Positions 32,738-42,020 of a stretch of 56,408 nt of DNA are shown here, piece by piece. This stretch comes from DATKZS01 sp035527835 [NCBI: bacterium] (lineage in GTDB: Bacteria > RBG-13-61-14). Location: contig DATKZS010000101.1 of the NCBI GenBank assembly GCA_035527835.1, positions 1-56,408 on the forward strand, written 5' to 3'. Both the position numbers and the translations under genes were made by a program. Positions within the stretch are counted from its first letter, which is position 1. Every line of letters starts with the position of its first letter. Under the pieces are notes generated by a model. It had not been told where the DNA came from and searched no databases. It was given only the letters and a program-made list of their open reading frames with translations.

Positions 32738-35533
32738 AATCTTACTCTCCACTACCTCTAACGCCTTTTTCAGCGCCTCCGCAAGCTTGTCCTGGTCCGG
32801 CCCTCCGGCCTGGGCGAAGTCGGGCCGGCCGCCGCCCTTGCCGCCTACGATGGGAGCGATTTCCTTGACGATGTCACCTGCCTTGATGCGGCCGGTGAGG
32901 TCCTTGGTGACGACGGCCAGGAGGTGGGCCTTGTCGTTGGCCTTGGCGCCGAGCACGGCCACGCCGGATTTCAACTTGTCCTTGACCTGGTCTCCGAGCG
33001 GCCGCAAGTCCTTGCCGTCCGCGACCTCGACCTCGGCCACCAGCACCTGCACGCCGTTCATATTCTTGATCTTGGAGAAAATGTCGGAGCCGCCGCCGGT
33101 AAGCTTTTTCTCGCGCTCGGCCCTCAGTTCTTTTTTCAGGTTCTTGATCTCGTCCTGGAGTTTGTTGATTCGGTCCTTGAGCTCGCCGGGGTTGGCGCGC
33201 AGGCAGAGGGCGGCTTCTTTGACCTGGTCCTCGATCCGCTGGGCCTCGGCCACGGCGGCGCGTCCGGTCACGGCCTCGATCCGGCGCACGCCGGCGGCCA
33301 CCGACGACTCGGCCACGACCTTGAACATGCCCACGTCGCCGGTGCGGCGGGCGTGGGTGCCGCCGCACAGCTCGCGCGAGAACGGTCCCATCTCCACCAT
33401 GCGCACGGTCTCGCCGTACTTTTCGCCGAACAGCGCCATGGCGCCCTTTTTGACGGCCTCTTTGTGGGAGAGGACCTGGAGGTTGATTTCGTGGTTCTCG
33501 CGGACCCACTGGTTGACGCGGGTCTCGACCTGGCGGAGCTGGTCCGCGGTCACGGGCGAGAAGTGGGTGAGGTCGAAGCGGAAGCGGTCGGGCGTAACCA
33601 GCGACCCTTTCTGGTGCACGTGGTCGCCCACGATCTCGCGGAGCGCGGCCTGCAACAGGTGGGTGGCGCTGTGGTTCCGGGCCGTGTCCATGCGCTTGGC
33701 TTCGTCCACCTCCAGGTTCACGGTGTCGCCGGCGGCCACGGCGCCTTTCTCCAGGATGCAGTGGTGCACGATCAGGTTTTCGAGCGGCTTCTTGGCGTCC
33801 ACGACTTTTATTTCGAGGCCGGGCGAGACGATCCGGCCGGTGTCGCCGACCTGGCCGCCGGACTCGCCATAAAAAGGCGTGCGGTCGGCGATGAGCTGAA
33901 AAGCCTGCCCCGCCTTGTCCACCTTGTCCGCGGTCTTGCCGTCAACGATGAGCGAGAGCACCCGGGCGGTGGCGCGCGTGGTCTGATAGCCCAGGAATTC
34001 GGTGCCCCCGGCCTTGGTCTTGACCTCCTTGTACACCGCGTCCACGACCTCCTCGCCCGAGCCCTTCCAGTGCTCGCGCGCCCGCTCACGCTGCTCGTCC
34101 ATGGCCTTCTCGAATCCGGCCACGTCCACGTCCAGCCCTTGTTCCTCGGCAATGGTCTGGGTAAGGTCGAGAGGGAAGCCGTAGGTGTCGTAGAGCTTGA
34201 AGGCGAGCTCGCCGGAGATTTTCCATATTTGCTTCACGGCAGCGCGTTCAGTTTGTTCTTCCATAAAGCGGGCCAAGTTTTTTACTGTGGCTTTTTGCAT
34301 AGATGTTGGAGAATTTGGATCCTCTTGCGAAGATTGTTGATCTTCAGATTCATTGATCATCCTATTGAGCTTATTTTCCACCATGCCCCGCGAGGTATGC
34401 TTGAAAATCTCCTCCTGCAGGATGCGCAGGCCCGCGTCCAGGGTCTCCAGGAACCGCTCCTCTTCGTTTTTGATGACCTCGGCGATGAACGAGCGCTTGG
34501 CCCCGAGCTCCGGGTAGGCCTCGCCCATGATGTCGCCCACCGCCTGCGCGATCTTGAAAAGCACCGGCTCGTCCCGGCCCAGCATCTTGGCGTGCCTTCC
34601 GGCGCGGCGCATGACGCGGCGGAGCACGTAGCCGCGGCCTTCGTTCGAGGGCAGCACGCCGTCGGCGATCAAAAAGGCCATGGCGCGGGCGTGGTCGGCG
34701 ATGACGCGGATGGACACGTCCTGCTGCGGGTCCGCTTTGTAGACGGCGCCGGTGGCCGCGCAGATGTTCCGGATGATGGCCTGGAACAGGTCGGTGTCGT
34801 AGTTGCTGTACACGCCCTGCATGACCGCCGCGATGCGCTCGATGCCCATGCCGGTGTCAATGCTGGGCCGTGGTAGCGGGGTCATCTTGCCGGAGGCGTC
34901 GCGGCTATACTGCATGAAGACCAGGTTCCACAGCTCGAGGTAGCGGTCGCACTCGCACCCGATCTTGCACTGGGGCGTGCGGCAGCCGATCTCCGGCCCC
35001 TGGTCATAGTGGATCTCGGAGCAGGGCCCGCACGGCCCGGTGTCGCCCATGGCCCAGAAGTTGTCCTTCTCTCCCAGCCGGATGATGCGCTCGGCCGGAA
35101 CATTTGCCACCTTGCGCCACAACTCGAAGGCCTCGTCGTCGTCGCGAAACACCGTGATCCAGAGCCGGTCCTTCGGGAGCGCCATGTCCACGGTCATGAA
35201 CTCCCACGCGAAGCGGATGGCGTCGGCCTTGAAATAATCGCCGAAGCTGAAGTTCCCCAGCATCTCGAAAAACGTGTGGTGGCGCGCGGTGCGGCCCACG
35301 TTTTCCAGGTCGTTGTGCTTGCCCGACGCCCGGAAGCACTTCTGCGCGGTGGCCGCCCTCACATACGGCCGCTTCTCGGCCCCCAGGAACGTGTCCTTGA
35401 ACTGGTTCATGCCGGCGTTGGTGAACAAGAGGGTCGGGTCGCCCTCCGGGATGAGCGGAGCGCTGGGCACCACCTCGTGGCCGTTTTTTTGGAAGTAATT
35501 GAGGAAACGATTCCTGATCTCGTCCAGTTTCAT
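32735..35533 (-). CDS. alaS: Alanyl-tRNA synthetase with an in-frame insertion
   Basis: Charges tRNA-Ala and edits mischarged Ser/Gly; 932 residues against 876 in E. coli. The class II core, the editing domain with HSATH and the CGGTH zinc motif, and the C-terminal C-Ala domain (GGKGGGRPDFAQAGG) are all recognisable. Between ILQEEIF and SGELAFKLYDTYGFP a stretch of about 55 residues (about 378-434) replaces a short linker. That DNA (about 34227-34400) is clearly poorer in GC and encodes a hydrophilic Ser/Gln/Glu/Asn segment. The frame is intact. It lies downstream of recA and pilT. Confidence 0.95.
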   Translation of the reverse strand: MKLDEIRNRFLNYFQKNGHEVVPSAPLIPEGDPTLLFTNAGMNQFKDTFLGAEKRPYVRAATAQKCFRASGKHNDLENVGRTARHHTFFEMLGNFSFGDYFKADAIRFAWEFMTVDMALPKDRLWITVFRDDDEAFELWRKVANVPAERIIRLGEKDNFWAMGDTGPCGPCSEIHYDQGPEIGCRTPQCKIGCECDRYLELWNLVFMQYSRDASGKMTPLPRPSIDTGMGIERIAAVMQGVYSNYDTDLFQAIIRNICAATGAVYKADPQQDVSIRVIADHARAMAFLIADGVLPSNEGRGYVLRRVMRRAGRHAKMLGRDEPVLFKIAQAVGDIMGEAYPELGAKRSFIAEVIKNEEERFLETLDAGLRILQEEIFKHTSRGMVENKLNRMINESEDQQSSQEDPNSPTSMQKATVKNLARFMEEQTERAAVKQIWKISGELAFKLYDTYGFPLDLTQTIAEEQGLDVDVAGFEKAMDEQRERAREHWKGSGEEVVDAVYKEVKTKAGGTEFLGYQTTRATARVLSLIVDGKTADKVDKAGQAFQLIADRTPFYGESGGQVGDTGRIVSPGLEIKVVDAKKPLENLIVHHCILEKGAVAAGDTVNLEVDEAKRMDTARNHSATHLLQAALREIVGDHVHQKGSLVTPDRFRFDLTHFSPVTADQLRQVETRVNQWVRENHEINLQVLSHKEAVKKGAMALFGEKYGETVRMVEMGPFSRELCGGTHARRTGDVGMFKVVAESSVAAGVRRIEAVTGRAAVAEAQRIEDQVKEAALCLRANPGELKDRINKLQDEIKNLKKELRAEREKKLTGGGSDIFSKIKNMNGVQVLVAEVEVADGKDLRPLGDQVKDKLKSGVAVLGAKANDKAHLLAVVTKDLTGRIKAGDIVKEIAPIVGGKGGGRPDFAQAGGPDQDKLAEALKKALEVVESKI

Positions 35534-35560
35534 GGTATTCCCGTCAAGCCAATAATATTT

Positions 35561-35684
35561 TGCCGCGGATGAACGCGGATGAACGCGGATGAAGATAGAA
35601 TATAGAAAATAGAAGATAGAATGTCGGCAACCAGGCCTTGGGTGTAATTCGCTATTCTATCTTCTATCTTCTTGATTCTATCTT
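35561..35684. repeat. Composite repeat: 'gatgaacgcg' arm plus 'agatagaat' inverted repeat
   Basis: 35561-35592 is a single left arm of the nuo-type family (three gatgaacgcg words). It runs directly into a second family: agatagaatatagaaaat words at 35593-35622 with inverse ctatcttctatctt words at 35653-35684. It lies between pilT and alaS. Confidence 0.88.
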
Positions 35685-35696
35685 AAAGTCTTGCCC

Positions 35697-36995
35697 TCAG
35701 AACCGGTCAATGATGAGGTCGTCGGATGGCACTCCGGGGGCCTCGCTGGGCGGGGGCGCCCCGCCCTTTCCGCCCTTGCCGGGCCCGCCCTTGGGCCCCT
35801 GGTCCTCGGGCTCGCCGCCGCCGGTGAAGTCCTCCCAGACCTGGGCGTCGCGGCCGCCGGACACGCCGCTGATCTTGAGCTTGAAGTCGTCGGGGTTGGA
35901 GCACTGGCGGAGCGATTCCTCGAAGGTGATGAGCTTATTTCTGTAGAGCAGCATGAGGGACTGGTCAAAGGTCTGCATACCGTAGATCTGGTGTCCGGTG
36001 GAGATGGCGTCGCGGATTTCCTTGGTCCTATCCTTGTCCTCGATGCACTCGCGGATGCGGGCGTTGGCCACCATGACCTCGATGGCGGGCACCCGGCCCT
36101 TGCCGTCGGACCGCGGCACCAGGCGCTGCGAGACCACGCCCTTGACGATGCCGCTGAGCTGGAGCCGGACCTGTTTCTGCTGGTACGGCGGGAACACGGT
36201 GACGATGCGGGTGATGGTCTCGGTGGCGTCAATGGTGTGCAGAGTGGAAAGCACGAGGTGGCCGGTCTCGGCGGCGGTGAGCGCGGTCTCGATGGTCTCG
36301 AAGTCGCGCATTTCGCCGACCAGGATCACGTCCGGGTCCTGGCGGAGAGCGCTCTTTAAGGAGATGGCGAAGCCCAGGGTGTCGAACCCGACCTCCCGCT
36401 GGTTCACGATGCTCCTCTTGTCGCGGTGCAGGAACTCGATGGGGTCCTCGATGGTCACGATGTGGCAGGTGCGGGTGGAGTTGATGAGGTCAATCATGGC
36501 GGCCAGGGTGGTGGACTTGCCCGAGCCGGTGGTCCCGGTGACCAGGATCAGGCCGCGCTGCTCCATGGCGATTTTGCTGATCACGGGGGGCAGGTGCAAC
36601 TGCTCGATGGTGGAGATGCCGAAGGGGATGGAACGCAGCACGACGCCGATCGTTCCCCGCTGCTGGAAGATATTGACGCGGAAGCGGCCGAGTCCGGGCA
36701 CGCCGTAGGCGAGGTCTATTTCCATGTTCTCCCGGAACTTCTCCTGCTGCGTCTTGTTCATGATGCCGAAGGCCATGCGGTTCACGATGTCGGGGGTGAG
36801 CCGCGGGGCCTCCTTGTAAGGGTAGAGCGAGCCGTCAATGCGGAAGACGGGCGGAAGCCCGGCCTTGACGTGGATGTCCGAGGCGCCCGCTTTGAGGGCC
36901 ACCTTCAGGATGTCGTTGAGTTCCAAGGCCCCGCCTTTGGGCGGCGCCCCTCCCGGCGGCGCGGCCGGGCCTTTGGGTGGAGCTGGTGCGCTCAT
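35697..36995 (-). CDS. pilT: Type IV pilus retraction ATPase PilT
   Basis: Hexameric secretion ATPase that powers pilus retraction; 432 residues. A PAS-like N-terminal domain (ASDIHVKAGLPPVFRIDG) leads to Walker A GTTGSGKST, the Asp box TIEDPIEFLH, and Walker B VGEMRDFETIETALTAAETGHLV, all PilT-specific. Both ends carry Pro/Gly/Ala-rich extensions (N-terminal about 25 and C-terminal about 45 residues) not usual in PilT. An aggaga site precedes the ATG. No other pilus genes are in the window. Confidence 0.95.
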   Translation of the reverse strand: MSAPAPPKGPAAPPGGAPPKGGALELNDILKVALKAGASDIHVKAGLPPVFRIDGSLYPYKEAPRLTPDIVNRMAFGIMNKTQQEKFRENMEIDLAYGVPGLGRFRVNIFQQRGTIGVVLRSIPFGISTIEQLHLPPVISKIAMEQRGLILVTGTTGSGKSTTLAAMIDLINSTRTCHIVTIEDPIEFLHRDKRSIVNQREVGFDTLGFAISLKSALRQDPDVILVGEMRDFETIETALTAAETGHLVLSTLHTIDATETITRIVTVFPPYQQKQVRLQLSGIVKGVVSQRLVPRSDGKGRVPAIEVMVANARIRECIEDKDRTKEIRDAISTGHQIYGMQTFDQSLMLLYRNKLITFEESLRQCSNPDDFKLKISGVSGGRDAQVWEDFTGGGEPEDQGPKGGPGKGGKGGAPPPSEAPGVPSDDLIIDRF

Positions 36996-37129
36996 GTATC
37001 TCTCCTTTAAATGGAAATAGCAACGGGAAACAAGCCGGGGTGCCGGCGCCCGGTTCCCCCTTCCCGTTGCCCGCCGCTCGTCTCAAGCCGTATCTTTCCG
37101 GCCTGGTACCATTATAATCAATTCAGAAT

Positions 37130-38218
37130 TTATTCGCCGGCGGGCCCCGCCTCGGCCGCGTCCGGGGCCGGGACCGTGCCCAGGCCGGGCTTCCAGTTAT
37201 CCCGGATCTGCTGCTCGATCTCGGCGGCCAGCTCCGGATGCGCCTTTAAAAAGGCCTTGGCGTTCTCGCGGCCCTGGCCGATGCGCTCTCCCTTGTAAGA
37301 ATACCACGCCCCGGTCTTCTCCACCACCCGGGTCTCGGCGCCCAGGTCCACGATGTCGCCCTCCCGCGAGATGCCCTCCCCATACATGATGTCGAACTCG
37401 GCCACGCGGAAAGGCGCCGCCATCTTGTTCTTCACCACCTTCACCTTGGTCCGGCTCCCGATGATGTCGTTGCCGGCCTTGATCTGGCCGATCCGGCGGA
37501 TGTCCAGCCGCACCGACGAGTAGAACTTGAGCGCGTTGCCGCCGGTGGTCGTCTCCGGGTTCCCGAACATGACGCCGATCTTCATGCGGATCTGGTTGAT
37601 GAAAATGACGATGCTGGCGGTCTTGGAAATGGAGCCGGCCAGCTTGCGCAGCGCCTGGCTCATCAGCCGGGCCTGCAGCGCCATGTGCGAGTCCCCCATC
37701 TCCCCGTCCAGCTCCGCCTTCGGAGTCAGCGCCGCCACCGAGTCAATCACGATCACGTCCACCGACTTGCTCTTCACCAGCATGTCCGCGATCTCCAGGC
37801 CCTGCTCCCCGTTGTCCGGCTGGTTAAAAAGCAGGTCATCGGTGTTCACCCCCAGCCGCCGCGCATAGTCCGGGCTGAAGGCGTGCTCCGCGTCTATGAA
37901 CGCCGCCACCCCGCCCTTTTTCTGCGCCTCCGCCACCACGTGCATGGCCAGAGTGGTCTTGCCCGAGGCCTCCGGCCCGAAAATCTCCGCCACCCGGCCC
38001 CGCGGCAGACCGCCGATCCCCAGCGCCAGGTCAAGGCTCAAACTCCCCGTCGAGATCGCGTCAACGTGCATCACCGGATTCTCGTCCGAGAGCTTCATGA
38101 TCGCGCCCTTGCCGTAATGCTTCTCGATCGACGAAATCACCTGCCGGATGTTCTTCTCCCGGGCCTCCTTCTCCGCCGAGCTCTTCTCAACGTCCTTCTT
38201 GCCCTTGCCTTCTGCCAT
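37130..38218 (-). CDS. recA: RecA recombinase
   Basis: Strand-exchange and SOS co-protease, 362 residues. Walker A is GPEASGKTT, loop L1/L2 regions read [17 protein letters not shown] and [20 protein letters not shown], and the signature [14 protein letters not shown] is intact. The start MAEGKGKKD at 38218 has ggagg five bases upstream, better than the in-frame ATG 15 bases earlier. I see no convincing LexA box upstream. pilT and alaS follow on the same strand. Confidence 0.97.
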   Translation of the reverse strand: MAEGKGKKDVEKSSAEKEAREKNIRQVISSIEKHYGKGAIMKLSDENPVMHVDAISTGSLSLDLALGIGGLPRGRVAEIFGPEASGKTTLAMHVVAEAQKKGGVAAFIDAEHAFSPDYARRLGVNTDDLLFNQPDNGEQGLEIADMLVKSKSVDVIVIDSVAALTPKAELDGEMGDSHMALQARLMSQALRKLAGSISKTASIVIFINQIRMKIGVMFGNPETTTGGNALKFYSSVRLDIRRIGQIKAGNDIIGSRTKVKVVKNKMAAPFRVAEFDIMYGEGISREGDIVDLGAETRVVEKTGAWYSYKGERIGQGRENAKAFLKAHPELAAEIEQQIRDNWKPGLGTVPAPDAAEAGPAGE

Positions 38219-38260
38219 GTCATCCTCCAACAATCGTGCGGTTTAGCGGTCAGTATCGGG

Positions 38261-38312
38261 AATCGAGGAGCGAGGATCGAGGAAACATTGGTTAGCCCCT
38301 CGATCCTTGCCC
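38261..38312. repeat. Degenerate inverted repeat, 'gaggatcgag' word family
   Basis: aatcgaggagcgaggatcg (38261-38279) is partnered by the inverse cccctcgatccttg (38296-38309). It is the same family as at 29463 and lies in the recA leader. Confidence 0.7.
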
Positions 38313-38440
38313 ATCTTCAACTGCCGTGCCTGAACCATCATTTATGCACGGAAACACTCTCCAATGCAAGAAAACCTTTTGCCCCGATTCATGATTAAGC
38401 GCGTTGGCGCGCTTTGGAGTGCGCGTGGCTTGCCGCCGCT

Positions 38441-38835
38441 TTACCGAGCCGGGAGCTTGCTCCCGGCGGCTTCCGACCCGGCGCGATAAATCTCCTTGCC
38501 CTGGGTCAATGCCGGATACAAAATCAGCGACGGATTATTGCCGTATTCCTCGATGTCCCGGGGCGTCGCCACCACGATGTCCTTGGCGATCCCCAGGCCT
38601 TGAAGTCCCAGGTAGATCTGCTGCGCTGCGCGCCGCCGATGCGTCCCGTCCGGCATAATCACCAGCACGTCGAGGTCGCTGTGTTCATCCATCCGGCCGG
38701 CGGCGGCGGAACCGAAAAGCAAGATGCGGAGCGGATGCACCTCGTCAACGATGCGTCTGACCAGTTCAGCGAGAATGTCTTGATCGGGAATCTGATTATA
38801 GTTCAGATTTTTCTTTCCCTTTCAGCCAAAGACAT
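38441..38835 (-). CDS. MNT-like nucleotidyltransferase domain protein, probably frameshifted
   Basis: The core LLFGSAAAGRMDEHSDLDVLVI has the GS...SDxD nucleotidyltransferase motif seen in MNT/MntA antitoxins and related proteins. In the plain frame the first start is a GTG at 38740, inside the conserved domain. Reading further upstream stays homologous (PDQDILAELVRRIVDEV) to about 38818 without any standard start. An ATG with ggagg at 38835 joins this frame if one base is added to an A5 run (T5 at 38808-38812 on the plus strand). The gene is thus either frameshifted, mis-assembled there, or started at a rare codon. The last codons fall in a palindrome. Confidence 0.65.
38448..38467. repeat. 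Perfect palindrome with 9-bp arms
   Basis: gccgggagc and gctcccggc flank a TT loop. It lies in the end of the nucleotidyltransferase frame and resembles the palindromes at 40242-40482 on the other side of the SIR2-like gene. Confidence 0.8.
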
Positions 38836-38908
38836 GGGCCTCCACCACTCTTTCTAAAGTAACGCCTTTCCTGTACATCATGCAAGCAAGCTCGGATTTC
38901 CTTCAAGA

Positions 38909-40120
38909 TCATAACTGGCTCCCAATTTCCATCATGTCATGTTTGACAAAGGACTCGAATGTAGCTCCCCCTTTCCCCGACTCTCTGACGACTTCAACCA
39001 TGTGGGTGCCACCACCCAATCCTCTGATTTCCTTTTGTATTTCTCTGTGCGGCAGAAAACGCAACCGATGCCTTTCCTTCATACTTTTCGAAAATTTGCT
39101 TTCATATCTTTCCACCAATTCTTGCGAGTTATCCCAATTGGCCACGACCACTCGGTGAAGGTTCGGGTTAGCCGACAGTCCTAACGTTAAAAGGTATTGG
39201 AAGAAAGTGTCGGTCAGCGGCATTGAATAGCCTATGATCACAATCTGGGATGCGCCTTCGATCTCCTTCACGGCGTTTGCCCAGACCGCCGGCAAAGGTG
39301 AGCCTTTTATGTATTTCGACCAAGTCGGCGGGATTATTTCCGGTTCTAATAAGTTTTGCTTACATCTTTGACACTGGGTGTTCTTCATTACATGAGTAAC
39401 CATACGGAACGGCCATTTGGTCCCGTCTTTCTTCTTTTGGGATTGAAGCATTATCCCGCGACCTGCTGTTGGAACCGGGTCCACTATTTGCAAACGAACA
39501 CCGCCGTCCTTCTTGCTGCATTCATTGCATTTGCCCCAGTTTGTTGAACCGTGTAGTTTCAGGACCTTAAATTTATCGGTTTGATTTTGTGTTGCCTCTA
39601 GCCCATAATCGATTTCCATGCATACCTTAAAAGCATAGTCTAGCATCACATCATAATTAAAAGTTATAACAACGTCTTTCTCAAACGGTCTCTGGACAAC
39701 TATTTTTTCTCGCTCAATGTTGAGATTGATAAGGCTTTCAACGAAGTTATAGTATATATCATCCGGCTTATAATACTCACCTTTCCATTCAACTCGGGAA
39801 TCATCCAATGTTTCCATAATTACATACCTGAGATCAGAAAATATTTCTTCTCCGTCAGGATGACCGAGTTGTCTTTTCATTTCCGCGATGGAGAAGAGGT
39901 GTTCCATGTTGTCCAGGTCCAGGTTAATATAATAGGCGGCTGCTCGAAGTCCATCTATCCATTTAAATACATTTTCAAATTTATCCTTGTAAACAAGATC
40001 AGGCTTGCTGTTGAGGAGGAACCTTGCCGTTACGAGAAAATCCCTCAAAAGCGGGGCGCCGGTATGAAAAGATGCTCCCGCTCCGAGAATGTAAACCGTT
40101 TTGCCTGTTACCGCTGTCAT
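38909..40120 (-). CDS. SIR2-like domain protein, putative defence effector
   Basis: 403 residues with a SIR2-type NAD-binding fold: YILGAGASFHTGAP at the N-terminus, ITFNYDVMLD and LKLHGSTNW in the middle, two cysteine pairs (KCNECS, CQRCKQ) that could bind zinc, and IIGYSMPLTD toward the end. Proteins of this type are common NADase effectors in anti-phage systems, but no known partner is beside it, so this role is inference. The gene is clearly poorer in GC than its neighbours, suggesting transfer. A ribosome site (aaggaaggtg) precedes the ATG. Palindromes flank the region. Confidence 0.78.
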   Translation of the reverse strand: MTAVTGKTVYILGAGASFHTGAPLLRDFLVTARFLLNSKPDLVYKDKFENVFKWIDGLRAAAYYINLDLDNMEHLFSIAEMKRQLGHPDGEEIFSDLRYVIMETLDDSRVEWKGEYYKPDDIYYNFVESLINLNIEREKIVVQRPFEKDVVITFNYDVMLDYAFKVCMEIDYGLEATQNQTDKFKVLKLHGSTNWGKCNECSKKDGGVRLQIVDPVPTAGRGIMLQSQKKKDGTKWPFRMVTHVMKNTQCQRCKQNLLEPEIIPPTWSKYIKGSPLPAVWANAVKEIEGASQIVIIGYSMPLTDTFFQYLLTLGLSANPNLHRVVVANWDNSQELVERYESKFSKSMKERHRLRFLPHREIQKEIRGLGGGTHMVEVVRESGKGGATFESFVKHDMMEIGSQL

Positions 40121-40241
40121 GGATTCACCTTCCTTCAGCTTCCGCCGGAATCCTCATGGCCCATTTTGTCTTAATAAAATATCCCAAATAATCCGTAGTA
40201 GAATCATTTCTCATCTCCGCAGGATGCCTGCCGGCGGCCAG

Positions 40242-40482
40242 AGGCCGGTTTACCGGCCTTTCTTCAAGTGCAGGCCCGTGCTTTAGCGCGGGTTAACGAG
40301 ACGACGCGTTCCTGCTCCGGACCCCGTTTCAACGGGGTTCTCGAAATAAAGGATTTATCCGGGGCTCAAGCCCGGGGCCGGAGAAGGACGTTGAAACGCC
40401 CTTCCCCGGGCGTCGCCGTTCCGCGTTACCCGCCATAAATGGCGGGCCTGTACTTCTCACGCCAAGCCCGATGAATCGGGCT
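40242..40482. repeat. Array of seven short palindromes
   Basis: Seven different GC-rich palindromes with 2-4 base loops lie in 240 bases: 40242-40259, 40275-40292, 40321-40338, 40359-40377, 40386-40401, 40429-40446 and 40465-40482. Those at 40242, 40321, 40429 and 40465 have perfect 7-8 bp arms; the others have a mismatch or shifted pairing. No coding frame is credible from 40121 to 40645, and the rest of that gap shows nothing else I recognise. Confidence 0.85.
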
Positions 40483-40645
40483 CGATCAAGATAACAGTTT
40501 AATGCTGAGCGGGGGCCTTTCTCATTATGTACCCAATGTCCCATAGATGTCTCATTTCCTGGCAATCGCTCTTTTTCCAAAGCCGGCCCTATACAGAGTT
40601 CGTTCCCCGATATGCACGATCATATCATGGTGGCTTAGGTCTTGT

Positions 40646-41230
40646 CTATCCTAATCTAGCTTCCCGCAGCACCGTATACTCCGCCCCCGCCGGGTTTAAC
40701 CGGCTCTGGATCAGGAAGATGCGGTCCACCTCGTACTGTCCGAAGCTCGCCCGGGCCTCGGATTCCATCACCCGGAGCGCCTGGTTCAGGCGCTCGCCGG
40801 TCTTCACCCGGCCCAGGGTCAGGTGCGGCGAGAACTTCTTGTCCGCCGGGCCCAGGCCGCGCGCGATCAGGGCCTTTTCCAGGCCCTCGAAAATCTCCTG
40901 AAGCCCCGGGGCGCCCTTCTGGATCCCCAGCCAGATCACCCGCGGCCGTTTTCCCTCCGGGAACGTGCCCCATCCGGCCACTTCCACCGTCACTGGCCCC
41001 ATCCCCATGACCGCCTCCGCCATGGCCTCCGCCGCCACATCCACCTGGCTTGCGAAGATGTTGCCCAAAAAGCGCAGGGTGAGATGGATGGAATTGAGGC
41101 GCGACCATTTCACGCCCGACTCCGTGCGCCGGAGCTTCCCCAATAACTGCCCCATCCGGCCCCTGACCTCGTCCGAGATCCCCGCCGCGATAAAGGCCCG
41201 GATCATATCAGGTCTGTCATCCCCCGTCAT
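40646..41230 (-). CDS. thpR: RNA 2',3'-cyclic phosphodiesterase (2H family)
   Basis: 194-residue 2H phosphoesterase. The two catalytic HxTx motifs are IHLTLRFLG and PHLTLGRVK. RAFIAAGI at the N-terminus and FPEGKRPRVIWLGI are typical of ThpR/LigT. The start at 41230 (MTGDDRPD) has a run of G about 9 bases upstream; MIRAFIA at 41206 is the other option. It hydrolyses 2',3'-cyclic phosphate ends in vitro; its in vivo role in bacteria is unsettled. Confidence 0.92.
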   Translation of the reverse strand: MTGDDRPDMIRAFIAAGISDEVRGRMGQLLGKLRRTESGVKWSRLNSIHLTLRFLGNIFASQVDVAAEAMAEAVMGMGPVTVEVAGWGTFPEGKRPRVIWLGIQKGAPGLQEIFEGLEKALIARGLGPADKKFSPHLTLGRVKTGERLNQALRVMESEARASFGQYEVDRIFLIQSRLNPAGAEYTVLREARLG

Positions 41231-41339
41231 GAACTTGGCCCCCCCCTTGCATGGTCTAATGAACGAACCGGGCCGGGCGCGCGGATTGCAATAGTCGCGG
41301 CGCCGCGACCGGGCCCGGCCAGGCTTTTCGTACGGCTGT

Positions 41340-41368
41340 ATTATAATCCTGATCATTGCGCATGAAAA
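41340..41368 (-). promoter_or_regulatory. Probable sigma70-type promoter of thpR
   Basis: Minus strand TTTTCA (41363-41368) and a perfect TATAAT (41340-41345) with a 17-base spacer, giving a leader of about 100 bases before thpR. Confidence 0.55.
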
Positions 41369-41442
41369 TGGGCGCTCATTAAAAACTGGTTCTCTGCACT
41401 CGAGAGTGGATCATCCTCTGGCGGGGTTAAAGAATAATCAAA

Positions 41443-41516
41443 GCGGGAGGCCGCCTCCGGCGGGCGATCCGAAAATCAAGGGCCGCCGGTCGGAGGCCGC
41501 CTCCCGCATTTTTTTT
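41443..41516 (+). terminator. Large hairpin with T-tract, orphan terminator
   Basis: Arms of about 20 bases (gcgggaggccgcctcc at 41443-41458 against ggaggccgcctcccgc at 41492-41507, extended inside) are followed by T8 at 41509-41516. The shape is an intrinsic terminator on the plus strand, but no plus-strand gene lies upstream. The 41231-41619 gap has no coding frame I would support. Confidence 0.7.
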
Positions 41517-41619
41517 GCCCCGGTTCAACAAGCGGCCCATGTTGTGGTAAAATAAATTTTGCATATCAGCGTCAAGGACCAGATCCCGCCATTATCTTGA
41601 TCCCCGAGGTGAGACAGCG

Positions 41620-42018
41620 ATGAGCGGTAAGAAACTAATGATCGTGGACGATAGCCCGGCCATTGCCGAGGTCATCAGGGAAGGGCTCGTCAAAGCAGGC
41701 TACGAGGTTTTCGTGGCCCATAACGGCTTCGAGGCGCTCCGCGACCTGGAGACCGTCGCCCCGGACCTCATCCTCACCGACATCAACATGCCCAAGCTCG
41801 ACGGACTCAAGCTCTGCCAGGCCATCCAGAACCGCCTGGAAACCCGATCCATCCCCTTCATCTTTTTCTCCTCCTCGTACGACGAGAAGACCGTGAAGAA
41901 GGGCAAGGAGATCGGAGCCAAGTACTTCATCGCCAAGCCCTTCACCATCGAGGCCATCCTTGAGTGCGTCAAGGAGGCCCTCGCCGGTCCCGACCCCGGC
42001 GCCAATTCATGTCCCTGA
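41620..42018 (+). CDS. CheY-like single-domain response regulator
   Basis: 132-residue receiver domain with no output domain. Acidic pocket D10/D11, phospho-acceptor D54 (LTDINMP), S84 (FFSSSYD) and K106 (AKPF) are all present. A gaggtgagac ribosome site lies just before the ATG. No histidine kinase is nearby, so its partner and output are unknown. The last ten residues (GPDPGANSCP) run toward a repeat word and may be non-conserved. Confidence 0.92.
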   Translation: MSGKKLMIVDDSPAIAEVIREGLVKAGYEVFVAHNGFEALRDLETVAPDLILTDINMPKLDGLKLCQAIQNRLETRSIPFIFFSSSYDEKTVKKGKEIGAKYFIAKPFTIEAILECVKEALAGPDPGANSCP

Positions 42019-42020
42019 CA

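Noticed and set aside
38219-38420. LexA-type operator before recA
   Set aside because: Neither a CTGT-N8-ACAG nor a GAAC-N4-GTTC type box is visible in the leader; only a word repeat is present.
40242-40482. The palindrome array as a CRISPR array
   Set aside because: The units differ in sequence and spacing, there are no equal spacers and no cas genes.
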